64,000 nucleotides of DNA, taken from contig JBBMNZ010000001.1 in the NCBI GenBank assembly GCA_037954325.1, positions 12,436,758 to 12,500,757 on the forward strand. Direction: 5' to 3'. Position numbers and translations under genes: made by a program. The stretch comes from Fistularia commersonii (taxonomy: Eukaryota > Chordata > Actinopteri > Syngnathiformes > Fistulariidae). The notes under the pieces were generated by a model that did no database searches, was not told the DNA's origin, and saw only the letters and a program-made list of their open reading frames with translations. Positions 12,890-25,100 of the stretch are shown here, piece by piece; position 1 is the stretch's first letter, and each line of letters starts with the position of its first letter.

Positions 12890-13455
12890 CAGGGGTCGCC
12901 ACAGCAAATCAACCCTCTCCATCTAACCCTATGCTCTGTATCCTCCTCTCGCTGCGTCTATAAATCTTCTCTTTGGTCTTTCTCTAGACCTCCTGCCTGG
13001 AAGATCCAATTCCAGCATCTGTCTATCAATATATTCACTATCCCTCCTTTGTACATGATCAAACCATCTCAGTCTAGCTTCTCTGACCTTCTCTCCAAAA
13101 CATTCAACATGCTGTTCCTCTGATAGACTCATTCCCGATCCTATCCATCCGGGTCACTCCCAAAGAAAACCTCATTCCTGATCCTTAACATCTTCATTTC
13201 TGCAACCTCTAGCTCTGCCTTCTGTCTTTTCGTCATTGTAAATGTTTCTAGTCCATACAGCATCGCTGGTCTCACCACTGTCTTGTACACCTTTCCTTTC
13301 ATTCTGGCCGATAGTTTTCTATCACATAGTACCCCTGGTACTTTTCTCCTCCCATTCCGACCTGCTTGAATCCGTCTCTTCACCTCTATTCCAAACTCTC
13401 TGTTGCTCTGGAATGTTGATCCCAAGCACCTGAAATCCTCCAACTTCTTGATCTA
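12890..13455 (-). mobile_element. LINE family 1, 3' fragment
   Basis: Two - strand frames form the C-terminal part of the same reverse transcriptase as at 5 kb: EDFRCLGSTFQSN, RKVPGVLCDRKLS and LYGLETFTMTKRQ, then after a frame break EEQHVECFGEKVREAR, RWFDHVQRRD and RPKRRFID. The 3' end (ggggtcgccacagcaaatca on the + strand) lies at about 12892-12911. Only about 190 residues' worth remains. Confidence 0.85.
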
Positions 13456-13879
13456 GCTAGGTAGCTAACAATTTCAGCAATTACTCTTTAACAATCACTA
13501 CAATGTATTCAAAGTATATTTACAACTAGTAATTTGATAATTGATTTCTTCATGACAGATTTCCAGCTGTGTTGATATCTGATACATTTTTATATTGACA
13601 AATTTCTGAGGACTCAGCAGGAATGTCTATTTTTGTCATCAGAGGTATCATCTGTTTCTTGCATTTTTGACCTCCATGGTCATGAACTGATCTTCTTCTG
13701 GGAAAAAATACTGTATATACTGTGGCCAAATGACACTGGAGAAAGAGTGAAAAGTCCATGTTTCACCTTCAAAGATGAAAACCAAAAGTTCAGTACCTCA
13801 AAATGTTATCAAATAAATTGTGCAAACATAAAGACAAAGTGTTAATCATGAAGACACCCCCTGATGATGAATAAGACGA

Positions 13880-16115
13880 ACGGGCATGGTTTTCCCTTGC
13901 CCGGACGCGGGTCACTGGGGCTCTTTCTGTGAGCCAGGCCCAGGGGCGGGGCTTGATGGCGAGCGCCTGGTTGCCGAGCCTGCACAAATGGGGCCAGGCC
14001 GGGCTCAGCCTGAAAGGGCAACACCTTCCCCGGTGCTCACCACCTGTAGGAGGGGCGATGGGGGTCAGGTGCGATGTAAACTGGGTGGTGGCTGGAGTGG
14101 GGGACCTTGGGGGTCTGATCAGCAGCTGCAGAAGCTGAATCTTGGCACATGGGACGTTACCTCTCTGGTGGGGAAAGAGCCTGAGCTAGTGCACAAAGGC
14201 TGAGAGCTTCAAGCTGGATATAGTCGGAGTCAGCTTGATGCACAGCTCAGATTCTGGAACCAGGCCATGAGAGGTTTTGGACTCTTTTCTACTTTGGAGT
14301 CGCCCAGTTGAGAGGTGCCAGGCAGGTGTGGGGATGTTGACTGCCCCTTGTCTCGGCGCCCGCATGTTGGGGTTCAACCCTGTGGACAAGAGGGAAGCCT
14401 CCCTCCGCCTTTGAGTTGGGGAACAGGTTCTGACTCTTATGCGTGCCTATGGACCCAACAGCAGTTCAGAATAGCCACCCCTTTTGGGGTCCCTAAAAGG
14501 GCTGCTGGAGAGCACTCATGTCGGGGACTCCCCTCGCCTTACTGGGCGACTTCAACGCTCATGTTGGCAGTGACATCTGGACCTGGAAAGCATGATTGGG
14601 AGGAACAGTCCCCCCGATCTGAATCCGAGCGGTGTTCTGTTACTGGACTTCTGTGCTCGTCATGGACTGTCCATAAAGAACACAGTGTTCAGACATAAAG
14701 GTGTGCACATATGCACTTGGCACCAGCACACCCTCAGCCACAGTTCAATGATCGACCTTGTAGTCGTATTATCAGAGTTGAGGCTGCGAGTTCCGGACAC
14801 TCAAGTGAAGAGAGGGATGGAGCTGTCAACTGATCACCGTCTAATGGTGAGCTGACTCTGATGTTGGGGGAGGACCTGGGGGACTCAAATGTATGGTGAG
14901 GGTCTGCTGGGAACGTCTGGCCGAGTCCCCTGTTAGAAAGAGATTTAACTCACATTTCTGGCAGAGCTATGTTGAAGCTCTGGGGCGAGGCTGGGCACAA
15001 AAAGTCTGAGTGGGCCAAGTTCTGTGTCTCCATTGTCAAAGTGGTAGACAAAAAGAGCTTTGGTCGTTAGGTGGTGGGTGTCTTTCAAGGCGGTAACCCC
15101 CAAACCCATTGGTGGACAACAGCGGTGAGGGATGCCGTCAAGCTGAAGAAGGAGTCCTACCGAGCCTTTCTTGCCTATGGGCTTCCGGAGGCAGCCAGCA
15201 TGTGCAGGCACGCCAAGTAGCATGCAGCTGTGGTGATTTCTGAGGAAAACTGGCAGAAGTTAGGTGAAGCTATGGAGAATGACTGTCAGAAGGTGCCAAG
15301 GAGAGTCACGTCCGCCATCCGGCGGCTCAGGAGGGGGAAGCTGTACGTCATGTCAACTGTGTACAATGGAGTTGGTGAGCTGCCGACCATGACCCGGGAC
15401 ATCGTGGATCAGTGAAAGGAATACTCCCAAGGTCTCCTTAATCCCGATGATATGCCTTCTAACGGGAAAGCAGAGTCAGAGGACTCTGGCGTTGACTGTC
15501 CTATTTCCGGGGCTTAAGTTGCAAAAGTAATCAGAAATCTCCTCCTTGGCAGGGGTGGAGGAGATCTGCCCTGGTTTCCCAAAGGCTCTGGATGTTATGG
15601 GGGAGATGGACAGGCAGACAGCATCAGCAAGTGATGCGGACTATGTCTGTCCTGATGAAAAAGGAGCTGAGCCAAAAGACGAAGCTCTCAATTTACCAGC
15701 TGATCTACATTCCTACCTTGCTGTGGGTCGTGACCGAAAAAACAGGGCCACAGATTCAAGTGACTGGAGGTTTTTTCTGTAGGGCTCTCCCTTAGAGATA
15801 GGGTGCGGAGCTTGGCTATCCGGGAGGGGCTCAGAGTAGAGTCACTGCTCCTCCACGACAACTGGTCAGGATACCCCCTGCCCGCCACCCTGATAAGGCA
15901 TTCTGGGCATATCCAATTGGGAAGAGGCCCCAGAGAAGACCCAGGACACACTGGAGGGACTATGTCTCTAGGCTGGCCTGGGAATGCTTCAGAATCCCCC
16001 TGTAAGAGTTGGTCCAATTGGCCGGGGAGAGGGAGGTGTGGGCCTCTCTGCTTCAGCTGCTGCCCCTGCAACCTGATCCAAGATGAGAGGTAGACAATTG
16101 ATGGATGGATGGATG
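13880..16115 (+). mobile_element. LINE family 2, endonuclease region through C terminus with the reverse-transcriptase core deleted
   Basis: The frames are broken but ordered. LGTWDVTSLVGKEPELV near 14140 is the start of the endonuclease domain. ALLGDFNAHV-like text lies near 14540, and SPDLNPSG-like, LLLDFCARHGLS and CTWHQ near 14600-14720, followed by SMIDLVVV and KRGMELSTDHRLMVS. Then RRLRRGKLYVMSTVYNGVGE lies near 15320-15375 and, after a jump, KKELSQKTKLSIYQLIYIPTLL near 15660-15720. The segment that should carry the polymerase YADD-type motif is missing between about 15530 and 15650. The 3' end is a (GATG)n tail near 16099-16114. The Jockey/CR1-like grouping is inference. Confidence 0.85.
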
Positions 16116-16914
16116 CTAACATACAAATACACTGAATAACAAAAAAAAAACACAACACAATAATCCAGGGACACACTAAAAAGGTTATGGTTTAAATAAA
16201 GGGGGAAATGGAAAGGTTGTTTGAATCCAGCTAACATGCTCAAATAGTCAGAGGACAAGATAATGCATGCATTGATAATGTGTATTAAAGTATCTTGAAT
16301 ATAAATATGGTGGATCTCACCTTTAATTTTACCTTTTTTGCCACTAATCCAAATATAATAACAGCTACCTGATCATTCTTAATGCTCATCTTCAAGCATA
16401 AATGCAGTTTTAGGAGCTGGGGTTTGGCAAAGTAGCAATTGGAGTCAAGGACAAATTGTTCTCAGGATTATGATCTTTGAGAGATAGTGTTAAGTCTTCA
16501 GTCAATGAACTGGGGAAACCCCGGGTGTCTTTCTCAGCGCTCACAGTTAGACTGAGGATGCGCCCCCTGTTACGACAACTAACAGTGCAGGTTAGCGTCA
16601 CACATCAAACACGGCACTGTACAGCTGTACAATGGAGTTCTCTAACACAGAACCACAAGAAGCTTCCAACAGTCATCATCACTCACAAAGGATTCTGTGA
16701 TTCTGCCGGCCAGCCTCCCCACAACACGCTACAATATATCAAAATGTGTAAAGACAAAAAATGTTGAGGACAAAGAAGGTCTGACACTCAAAAGTTATTC
16801 AAAGTAGCTTGGAGCAGATACAGTATAATGGAAATGGACACATTATTCAAGCATACACAACCAGTGACAAAATGTAAAGTCAAATTCATTTTCATTTATA
16901 GTCACTCATCTGAG

Positions 16915-16953
<39 letters not shown>

Positions 16954-17195
16954 TGTGGGATGCTCAGTTGCTCAGTGTGAGCCTGTGTGTGACCAAACAG
17001 ACAGGAAATGCACAGATGCACCTCAATTTCGTTGTAGTCCTAATATACAATGACAAAAGAGTTTATTTTCAAATGCTATGTCTTTGTCACATGCTTCCAA
17101 GCCATTAAATATCAAATTCGGTTATTAACCTTGAATTAAGACGATACAAATAACATGGCAGAAATACCTTCCAGAGGTCAATGGCGTCATCTTGT
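16116..17195. other. Intergenic DNA upstream of ccdc28b with a (GT)n tract
   Basis: The stretch holds an A-rich run near 16141 and a (GT)n microsatellite at 16919-16950. I found no coding exon, RNA gene or clear transposon in it. The GC content rises after about 17170, where the ccdc28b promoter appears to begin. Confidence 0.4.
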
Positions 17196-17199
17196 GGTG

Positions 17200-17521
17200 A
17201 TTCGGTGGTACCGACCGTTTCACCCGTTAAGAGGAAGGACGTTCACGCAGCGTCTGTGAGCTGCGGTGCCTGCGGGACACAAATCAGGGCGGACTGGCGA
17301 CTTAAACAGGGATAAGCAGAAGCGCTTGGCGCATCGCTATCGCGTTTTCGCGGCGCCGGATCCACGATACGGCTTCACGCACAGCTTCGTCGGGGTTTAT
17401 TAAACTCATTTTGCGTTTCAAGGTTAAAATCTCCGCGATGCACATCGCTCCTCTGAATCCCACGATGAGAAAGGTGGCGCTGCGTCTTGGCTGATTTGTT
17501 CTACGGTGCGTAATTGAGACG
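17200..17521 (+). promoter_or_regulatory. ccdc28b: CpG-rich promoter and 5' untranslated exon of ccdc28b
   Basis: The segment is GC- and CpG-rich compared with its flanks (for example gcgttttcgcggcgccgg near 17341). It ends with a good donor, GACG/gtaagc, after 17521. The next acceptor (tgtttcag ending at 18418) precedes the exon with the start codon. Transcript start and exon limits are inferred. Confidence 0.5.
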
Positions 17522-18465
17522 GTAAGCTTCGCCTGCTCTTCCCGGGAAGGGCTTTCAACGCTTCATTTTGGAGTTTAATTATAATTTTCTAAGTGTGATT
17601 CCACGCCGACATGGACAAGACTTCTATACGGACGATGCACGTCAATTCGCGCAGGACCCCCCCCGTGATAAACCCCCTTGGAGACCGATTTCACAGCTTA
17701 AAGTTGGCATTGTGGCCATCTTTGGAGGACCCCTATTTTGAAACCAGCTCCGTCGTTTTGTGTTCTAACAATGGCACGTATGAACGATTACAAACCCAGC
17801 GTTTCTTTATCGACCCGAAATGCAGCATCCCTGCAAACCAGCTCTCCTCGTCGGATTCCCCGAATCTGTATCGTCACGAATGAAGCGTCTGAAATCGGAC
17901 GCATCCTGTCGTCGGATGTTGTTTGTTTGTGTTTTGTAATCCCCTTTCACGCTATAACGCGCGTTCTCGTGTGCCATGTGAACAGAAAAGGCCCACCTCC
18001 TTTATATTAGCTCAGATTGTTTTGATTTTTGAAAGTAATAGACGTGTCTAAACCGAGTAGTCAGATACAACATATTGTTGGTATCCAATCCACGCTAGCT
18101 CACAAGACCTATATTTTAATCTCGATTCTGAATATGCTAACTTTGTTTTGAATGCACAGAGACAGATTTTCCACATTTTTGAAGGTAATACAAATTCCCT
18201 TTTGCAGTTTGTGGTCGATTGAAAATAATCAATCCGATCCGAATGGAATCAAAATTGCTTTTTGCATAGAACTGTGCGTAACATGGTTATATGCTTTTCA
18301 TTGCTTATTTGTTCTGCAGAAATGGGACTCCAAGGGACTCCTGTGCTGCTGCACAAATGTTGGTATACTTGCGACCCCTGTGCCGTTGGGTTTCAACTTC
18401 CCACCTTTGTTGTTTCAGGGCGTCCATAAGGTCCCTCCCTCCCAGAGGGAGTCGTTCAGGCCGCC

Positions 18466-21400
18466 ATGGAAGACAAACGCAAGAAGCGGAGTCCAAAAGT
18501 GTCTCTCCCTCAGCCCCCGCCTCCACCCATCAACCCGCGTAAACTCTCCGTCCTGCCGGCCAGTAAAAGTGCCACTTTCTCCCTGGGGTTGCCGCAGCCC
18601 CCCTCCCCGAAAAATAGGGGCAAGTACAAAAGGTCCATTGGAGCACCGGGACAAGCGAAAGAGGTTTTCACAGCCGTCGTAGCTGCACCAAAGACCACCA
18701 GGTGTCTGTCAGGTTCAGATTTTCTGTTTAACAGGACAAATTCTACCACATATTTAAGTATCATTGGATTCAAAGGCACTATTCTACTCTCACACCCTCC
18801 TTGTACACATCAGATTTTTTCTGGACGTAGACGAGGGGGGTGGCGCTGCTTTACCATTTATGATACATATTTATTTATCGATGTGAAATAGAGGATTTCT
18901 CATGATTGTTTTCTTCCTCTGCTTTATTTCCCCTCAAGGCCCCACAAGGAAAAGCAGAGGGCCCCCCAGCCGGCAGGGCCCAGTAAGGTGGTCCAGTCTT
19001 CCCCCCTGCAGCACTCATTTCTCACGGACGTATCAGACGTGCGAGAGATGGAGGGGGGGCTTTTAAACCTCCTAAATGACTTCCACTCGGGCAAACTGCA
19101 AGCTTTTGGTGAGACAACCGTGATTACATTATATTACATTACAGTCATTTGGCAGACGCCTTTATCCAAAGCGACTCACAAAAAGTGCAATTCAGTCACC
19201 GAAGATCCAAAGTACCAGTAGTCGGTAGTCAGAAGTCACCACTCTACCAAATAGCCATCTCAAAACTATATAGATACATACATTCATTTCTTTGTTTTGT
19301 TATTTTTTGGGGGGGGGGCTAAGTGCGATTAGTGGGGTAGTGCTTGATGAAGAAGTACGTTTTCAGCTCACGGCGGAAGATGGGCAGCGACCCCGCTGTT
19401 CTGACCTTTTCCGGGAGTTCGTTCCACCACTGAGGAGCCAAGACCGAGAAGAGCCGAGACCGGTTAGATCTGCAGCCAGGGGCTCGGAGTGATGGGGTGA
19501 ACAGTCGCCTTGAGGTGGCAGATCGGAGGGGAAGGGTAGGGACTTGTGGCTTGACCATATCCTGAAGATATGACTGGACTGTCTCATTCACTGCCCGGTA
19601 GGCGAGCACCAGGGTCTTGAACATGATGCGGGCGGCTACGGGGAGCCAGTGTAGGGACATAAAAAGGGGAGTTGTGTGGGAGAAATTGGGACGGTTGGAC
19701 ACCAGGCGGGCTGCCGTTTTCTGAATAAGCTCCAGAGGCCTGATGGTCACCGCTGGGGCACCGGCAAGGAGGGAGTTGCAGGAGTGCTGGGCTGGGCCGT
19801 CGGGGGAATACTCTCTTTCAAGCTAAAAATACAGGCGTTTTCCAAAGGAGCTCAGTTACACAGAGGGGATGAAAGAGCCAGATTTCTATTTTTGACTCAT
19901 CTGCTTCCATGACATTCTGACTTTGCCATAATGTCCCATTAATATACAACCCAGACACCATATAGCTGGTTTTTGACACCCCCCGCACCCCTCGGTTTTG
20001 CAGGTAAGGTGTGTTCCTTCGAGCAGCTGGAGCACGTACGGGAGATGCAGGAGAAGTTGGCCCGGCTTCACTTCAGCCTCGACAGCCACGTGGAGGAGCT
20101 TTCAGAGGACCAGAGGAAGTGTGCATCCGACCACAACCTGGAGCACCTCCTCTGCAACGTAAGCACGCACTCCTGCTGGTTTACATGTTGAGAAATATAA
20201 GAAAAGACCCCTCCCCGGCTGTGTCAGCGGCAGTTATCGTTTTCTGATACTTTTCTGGTTTTCACTATTGCCTCACATGTTTTCGTTTAATTTTGACATA
20301 GTTTCTGATCATTTTTCGCACATTTTTTGCCGATTTGACTGGCTTCATTCTATCTTTCCAGGGTTTTCGATAAAACTACTCATTTCACGTCAGATTTTTC
20401 CTCTAATCTGAAAAAATATTGTGAAAATACAACGCCCGGTATAACAATACTTTTACCATAATGTCTCCCAGATACCCAAAATCAATATATACGTTAAGCC
20501 TTTGCTGGCGCCTATGGCTTTCATGGATGCTCTGAGGGGAAAGGAACACTTGCCTACATGACTGTCCTGGTTGTCACATGCCTGGACACATCTAGATTTC
20601 TGCCAAGACAAGCGTTGTGTCCATATTTTTTTTGTGTAAAAAACAACAGAGCACAGTCTGTTTAAATATTGAATCATTATCCAGGATGAACAGATAGTCC
20701 AAGAACACATGGGGGTGTCTCTTGTTAGTCCATTCCATGCCCGAGGCCGGTGTGAAACTCCATGGAAATTGCGGTGCAGTATGTGAGAGAGGCAAGAACA
20801 AGCCCTCAGTTGATTACAAATCCCGGTGCCAAGAACATATGCTTGTTCTAACTGTGCTAGATGATACTGCTGTGGAGCAGATGGACTATAAAGTGCCTCC
20901 TTTGTGTGGATAAAGATGGAAAATTGCCGTCAGTCAATGGCCGTTTAATTCAAATAGTGACTGGCCGGGCGGAATCCTATGTAATATGATCTGATTTTGC
21001 AACGCGTTATTGGCTGTCACTCTCTGTTTCTTGTCATTTCTGTTTTTTATACACCCCTTGTGTCATTTAATCCCACAGCTGGAAGAGCTCAGCACTTCGA
21101 TGTATCCTTTTCAAATGTAATGATCTGATGTTTTTCTATGACAAAGGTTTTACCAAAGACTAGATGTTTGGGGTGTGTTTCAAATCAGCTGATGTTTGAG
21201 CTCTGTTTGAATGTAGTCTTACTGGATGTACTTCAGGAAAAAAAAAGGTACATGACATGACTCCAGTAGAATGTGAACTGTCAAAGGATGTCATGATGTT
21301 ATGAAGGTGTAGAATTTTGGTCGGCAACTTATAAACGGGCCTTATATTAACACCACAATTTCCATGCAACCAATTACCAGCTACTTAATGTCGTGGTGGG

Positions 21401-21581
21401 GTTGATGTGACAAGAACAAACACACAAATCACCAATCCGGAGCAGTTTCATAACTCAAACCAAAAAAAAAAAACACCTTTCAGTTAAGAATTCACTTTTG
21501 CACATCCTTAACGTGAGCATTTTCAGACAGAAGCTCCACTTGGCTGAAAACCAGGACCTTCCCAAGACATCTGGGCCTTGA
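18466..21581 (+). CDS. ccdc28b: Coiled-coil domain-containing protein 28B
   Basis: Coding exons: 18466-18701, 18939-19108, 20004-20158, 21079-21101 (23 nt) and 21527-21581. Phases join to 212 residues, against about 200 in human CCDC28B. The start gccgccATGG has a strong Kozak context and opens MEDKRKKRSPK. A proline-rich N-terminal third (SLGLPQPPSPKNRGK) is followed by the family core LQHSFLTDVSDV, MEGGLLNLLNDFHSGKLQAFG and EHVREMQEKLARLHFSLD. The end is a short helix, IQKLHLAENQDLPKTSGP. In mammals CCDC28B modifies Bardet-Biedl syndrome, binds BBS proteins and the mTORC2 subunit SIN1, and affects cilium length. The N-terminal PSPK motif favours 28B over 28A. A + strand AATAAA lies at 22766-22771. 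Confidence 0.95.
19118..19790 (-). mobile_element. L2-like LINE, 3' end, in ccdc28b intron 3 (antisense)
   Basis: A clean 143-codon - strand frame (19319-19750) reads PLELIQKTAARLV, SLHWLPVAARIMFKTLVLAY, TPSLRAPGCRSNRSRLF, VLAPQWWNELP and FRRELKTYFF. This is the C-terminal end of the reverse transcriptase ORF of fish L2/CR1-type elements. The 3' tail, read on the - strand, contains gcgtctgccaaatgac and ends in a TGTAA-like microsatellite at about 19118-19140. The frame is still open, so the insertion is relatively young or under little decay. Confidence 0.85.
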
Positions 21582-21912
21582 CAAAAGCGAGGTGTCGAGG
21601 ACGGTGACCGTGCACTCAGCCTCTCACACTCCTGCTGGTCCGGGTTGCCATGGCATCGATCCAGCTGCCTTAGTAACAGAATGGAAAGATCCACACGCGG
21701 TTGGGGGGGTTGGGGGGATTTTCCATTTTGTGAGTGAAGGTAAGGGAACACCCGGGAATGGGATGCCTAACAGCACAGCAATTCAAGGATTTCTAAGCCC
21801 TTATCATAAAGCCCTTATCGATAGCACAGAAAAGCTTTACTGAGCAGCTACGTTGCAGTAGAATACTTCATGTCAAATGTTGAAATGCGCAACTCCACTG
21901 CAGTCGCTAGCT

Positions 21913-22411
21913 TAGGGGTGGGCAAACGACGGCCTGCGGGCCACATCCGGCCCGTTGGTCTTTTTAATCGGGACGTCAAAGATTGGTTCAGAATTCATAC
22001 TTGATGTGAATGATTGAATGATCGGATCAATGAATGTGGGAGCTCAGACAGGAGATTATTTCATTTTTGGAGCTACTTGAGAATTTTCCTGAGCTGAATG
22101 ACACAGATTGGCTCTGTGATTTGGTGTGACTGGACATACTGACACACTTGAATGAGCTGATATTGAGTCTACAAGGGCAAAAAACAGTTTGTGCATGAAA
22201 TGCAAGCAAACTTCCAAACCAAGATGGTTTTATTTTCAAAGCAAATGTCAAACAATGTTCAGACAAATTTCAGATGAGTCTGATATGTACGGTTAACATA
22301 TGCGTTTTTGTTTTTATTTTTTATATATACCAAATCTTGTGGTGACCCGGCCCGTCTGTCAAATTTTAAAAGTCAATGTAGCCCCAGAGCCAAAAATTTT
22401 GCCCATCCCTG
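21913..22411. mobile_element. hAT-family DNA transposon, internally deleted, with 8-bp target duplication
   Basis: The ends form an inverted repeat, taggggtgggcaaac at 21913 and tttgcccatccctg ending at 22411. They are flanked by cgctagct (21905-21912) and cactagtt (22412-22419), matching at six of eight bases, the duplication length expected for hAT. Inside, + strand codons near 22145 read THLNELILSLQGQKTVCA, resembling hAT (ZBED/GTF2IRD2-like) transposase. It lies about 330 bases after the ccdc28b stop, so it is probably in that gene's 3' UTR. Confidence 0.8.
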
Positions 22412-22497
22412 CACTAGTTACATCACTCTGTAACAGCAAAGTGAACCTTGTTTGTTAATGACATTCAATAAGAGGTAACAAGCCACATACATAAACA

Positions 22498-22720
22498 AAC
22501 AACCATTCACTCACTCACGCATTCAGGGTAATTTTTCCCAATGAACTTGCTGCATGACTTTGGACTGTAGGAGGAAACCAGAGAACCGGGATACAGAAAC
22601 CCACGCAGATATGGGGAGAACATGCAAACTCCGCACAGAAAGGTCCCCTTGTCGGAATCAAACCAGGGTCCTTTGTGCTGTGAGGCCGAAGCGCTAACCA
22701 CTGTGCCACCCTATATTGTT
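22498..22720 (-). repeat. tRNA-like SINE-type repeat, family A, copy 3
   Basis: Read on the - strand it starts with agggtggcacagtggttagcg and a box-B-like ggtttgattcc, followed by gagtttgcatgttctcccc and the aggtt-less 3' block. It ends near an attcac/attcag-rich edge at about 22505. It is the same unit as at 4.57 kb. Confidence 0.7.
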
Positions 22721-23855
22721 TAATTTGATGTCAAATACTTTGCACACTTTTACAAACTTTCAAAAAATAAAGTTGCAAAAATTAATAATCTTTGACGACA
22801 AAACGGCGGTGGTTAACTTTTATACCTTTGCTAAGATTTTAACTGGAAAAATGGACTGTATTTGGAGGTAGTACTGTCAACAAATATGGAAAAAGTATAT
22901 TCGATCAAATGTTACGTAAGTTGGTTAGTTCTGAAGTTATCCAATAGTGTAATTCAGGGTACATTACAAATCCACCTGAGGGCCGGAGATAAACATTGCC
23001 TCAAGCACAACTCAAACCATTTGAAGAGCATCCTGCTACTGAAAGGCTGTAAAATGTAGCCCACTTTAACCAAACAGTTGAATTTCAAAAGGGCAGCTAC
23101 GTTAATTATTAAATGTCTTCTGGGTTGCGTTAACAAACTGTAATATTTCATTACAAGCTTGGCCATAACATGTTGTTGCAGTCATTTAAAGACACATTTG
23201 TTTAATGTTTACTGTTAATGTAACAGTGCACGTTACTGCTAATTTGCACTTGATTACTATTATTACATTGTTAATTTCATGACGCCGTGGGATTACGAGA
23301 AATGTCTTCTCGATTCGTCTGTATGTACATGCAGAGAAATTGACAAGACAGCTGACTTTGAACTTTTAAACTTCGAACTTTCAAATCCTGTCATTTGTCT
23401 TTGTAATATTTTCTACCGCTTGCCAATCCCACCTTTTCCCCAAGACATATTGATCATTCTAGATCAAGAGACTTTTTTTGTGTTACTGTGGATAATTTCT
23501 TACATTATTATGTTTTCTAAGTAAATTACCTGAAAGAAGCCTTCCAGGTATAGGGGTTCAGTCACAGTTGGCAAACAAATGGTGCAATGACATGTATATG
23601 TTAATGCATACAAAACTGGCAGACTCAGACTTAGTACTCAGTTACCGTGGCAACATTTCATACAACCTTTATCACAGAAAAGCAAGAAACAACAAATTTA
23701 ATTAACACAGAGCTGCTATTACAGATTTAATAGATGGTTTATATTTTGAGGTTAAACGATTTATAGCGATAGGAGTTTGGGCTTTTATGCTGAGTTTGCT
23801 TTGGTAACTGGTAGAATGGAGTCTGAGAGATCTTTGAATTACTGCGTTACATACA
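22721..23855. other. Intergenic spacer between ccdc28b and togaram1
   Basis: This AT-rich spacer contains the probable ccdc28b polyadenylation signal (22766-22771). No coding exon, RNA gene or classifiable repeat is evident in the remaining kilobase. Together with the flanking SINE copies it marks the junction between the chromosome-1-like and chromosome-14-like gene blocks. Confidence 0.4.
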
Positions 23856-23857
23856 AA

Positions 23858-24155
23858 TCCATCCATTCATCTTCTGCTCTTATCCTGCACTCAGGGTCGC
23901 AGCCTGTACTGGTCACTAGTCAATCGCAGGGCCAAATATATAGACGAACAAGCATTTACTCACTCATTCATTCGGGGGGATTTTCCCAATATTTCCAATT
24001 AACCTGCATGTTTTTGGACTGTGGGAGGAAACCGGAGAACCCGCAGACAGGGGGAGAACATGCAAATTCCGCACAGAAAGGTCGCCTTGTCGGAATTGAA
24101 CCAGGGTTCTTCTTGCTGTGAGGCTGAAGCGCTAATCACTGCACCGCCGTATGTA
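23858..24155 (-). repeat. tRNA-like SINE-type repeat, family A, copy 4 (near full length)
   Basis: On the - strand it runs from tacggcggtgcagtgattagc through a box-B-like ggttcaattccg, the gcatgttctccccctgtctg block and gcctgcatg-type sequence to a tail near gcaggataagagcagaaga at 23875-23893. It is the longest copy of this family in the window. Confidence 0.7.
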
Positions 24156-24359
24156 CAAATACTCATTTAAATCACATTTTGTTGGTGTTGTACTTGGAAT
24201 TAAAAGTTTGAATGTTTTCAGCCTCTAGTATGTCCTGTAAAATAATCCTCCTCTTGCTTGGAAGTACAAATATGTAACGGCTGTTGTTACCCTCAGAGCA
24301 CTGTGCCCGAATCCCCTTGACACCGACATCAGACAGAGGCACATGCAACTTTGTTTTAC

Positions 24360-25100
24360 AGAAATAAAACGCTTTATTTATATCACTTTTTTCGCTCTTG
24401 TTCACAAACAAGTTCAATATAATTTAGCAATGTATGACTTAAAAGGCTACTCGATAACTGGCACTACAATGAATAATCCATCTGTGCCTTTTCGCGCAAA
24501 CAAAGGATTAAAAATGATTTGTTTTACTTTGTTTTTCCAACAATGGTTATCAGTACTTGTATACAGATATAGTATCTTCTGAAGCAAAAAGTCTGATCCT
24601 GTCATTACAGTTTGGTCATGCAAAAACAGTAGAAACCAGCCCATAATAAACAGGATATTTGTACAAACACAACAGATAATGCATACAATTACAGTTTAAG
24701 CTAATACTGTGCAAATACAAGTTTGTACAAAAGTATTTTGTACTATTTTCATTAATCTCAATTCACAAATATGAAAAACTACATGGAACATTTTCAAAAT
24801 AGCACATCACATTTGGTGAAACCCCAAAATAAACATCTTTCTGATCCTGGTCTTCATTCTTTTTTTTTTTACACATTTCTATTTTACATTCTGCAAAAGT
24901 GTCTGATTTGTATACAGTACAAGTCTAGACTGTGGAAAAAAAAGAAAAGCAATGACAATCATATGATGGAAAACTCATTACTTCCATCATGATAATGAGC
25001 TACCTTTTCAAAGTGCAAATAAAGCAGGTTGAGTGTGTTTAAGACCTGATGTCATTTGTTACATGATGCATTTGTCTCCCTTTGTGTACCAGAGAACAAA
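24360..25100 (-). other. togaram1: Probable togaram1 3' UTR with polyadenylation signal
   Basis: The last togaram1 coding base is at 25101 or 25198, depending on splicing. On the - strand an AATAAA (TTTATT on +, about 24373-24378) follows roughly 0.7 kb of non-coding AT-rich sequence. The low-coordinate limit is inferred. Confidence 0.4.

Noticed and set aside
13886..16176. Several 60-160-codon frames on both strands
   Set aside because: The + strand frames are pieces of the degenerate LINE family 2 ORF and the - strand ones are their shadows; none is an independent gene.
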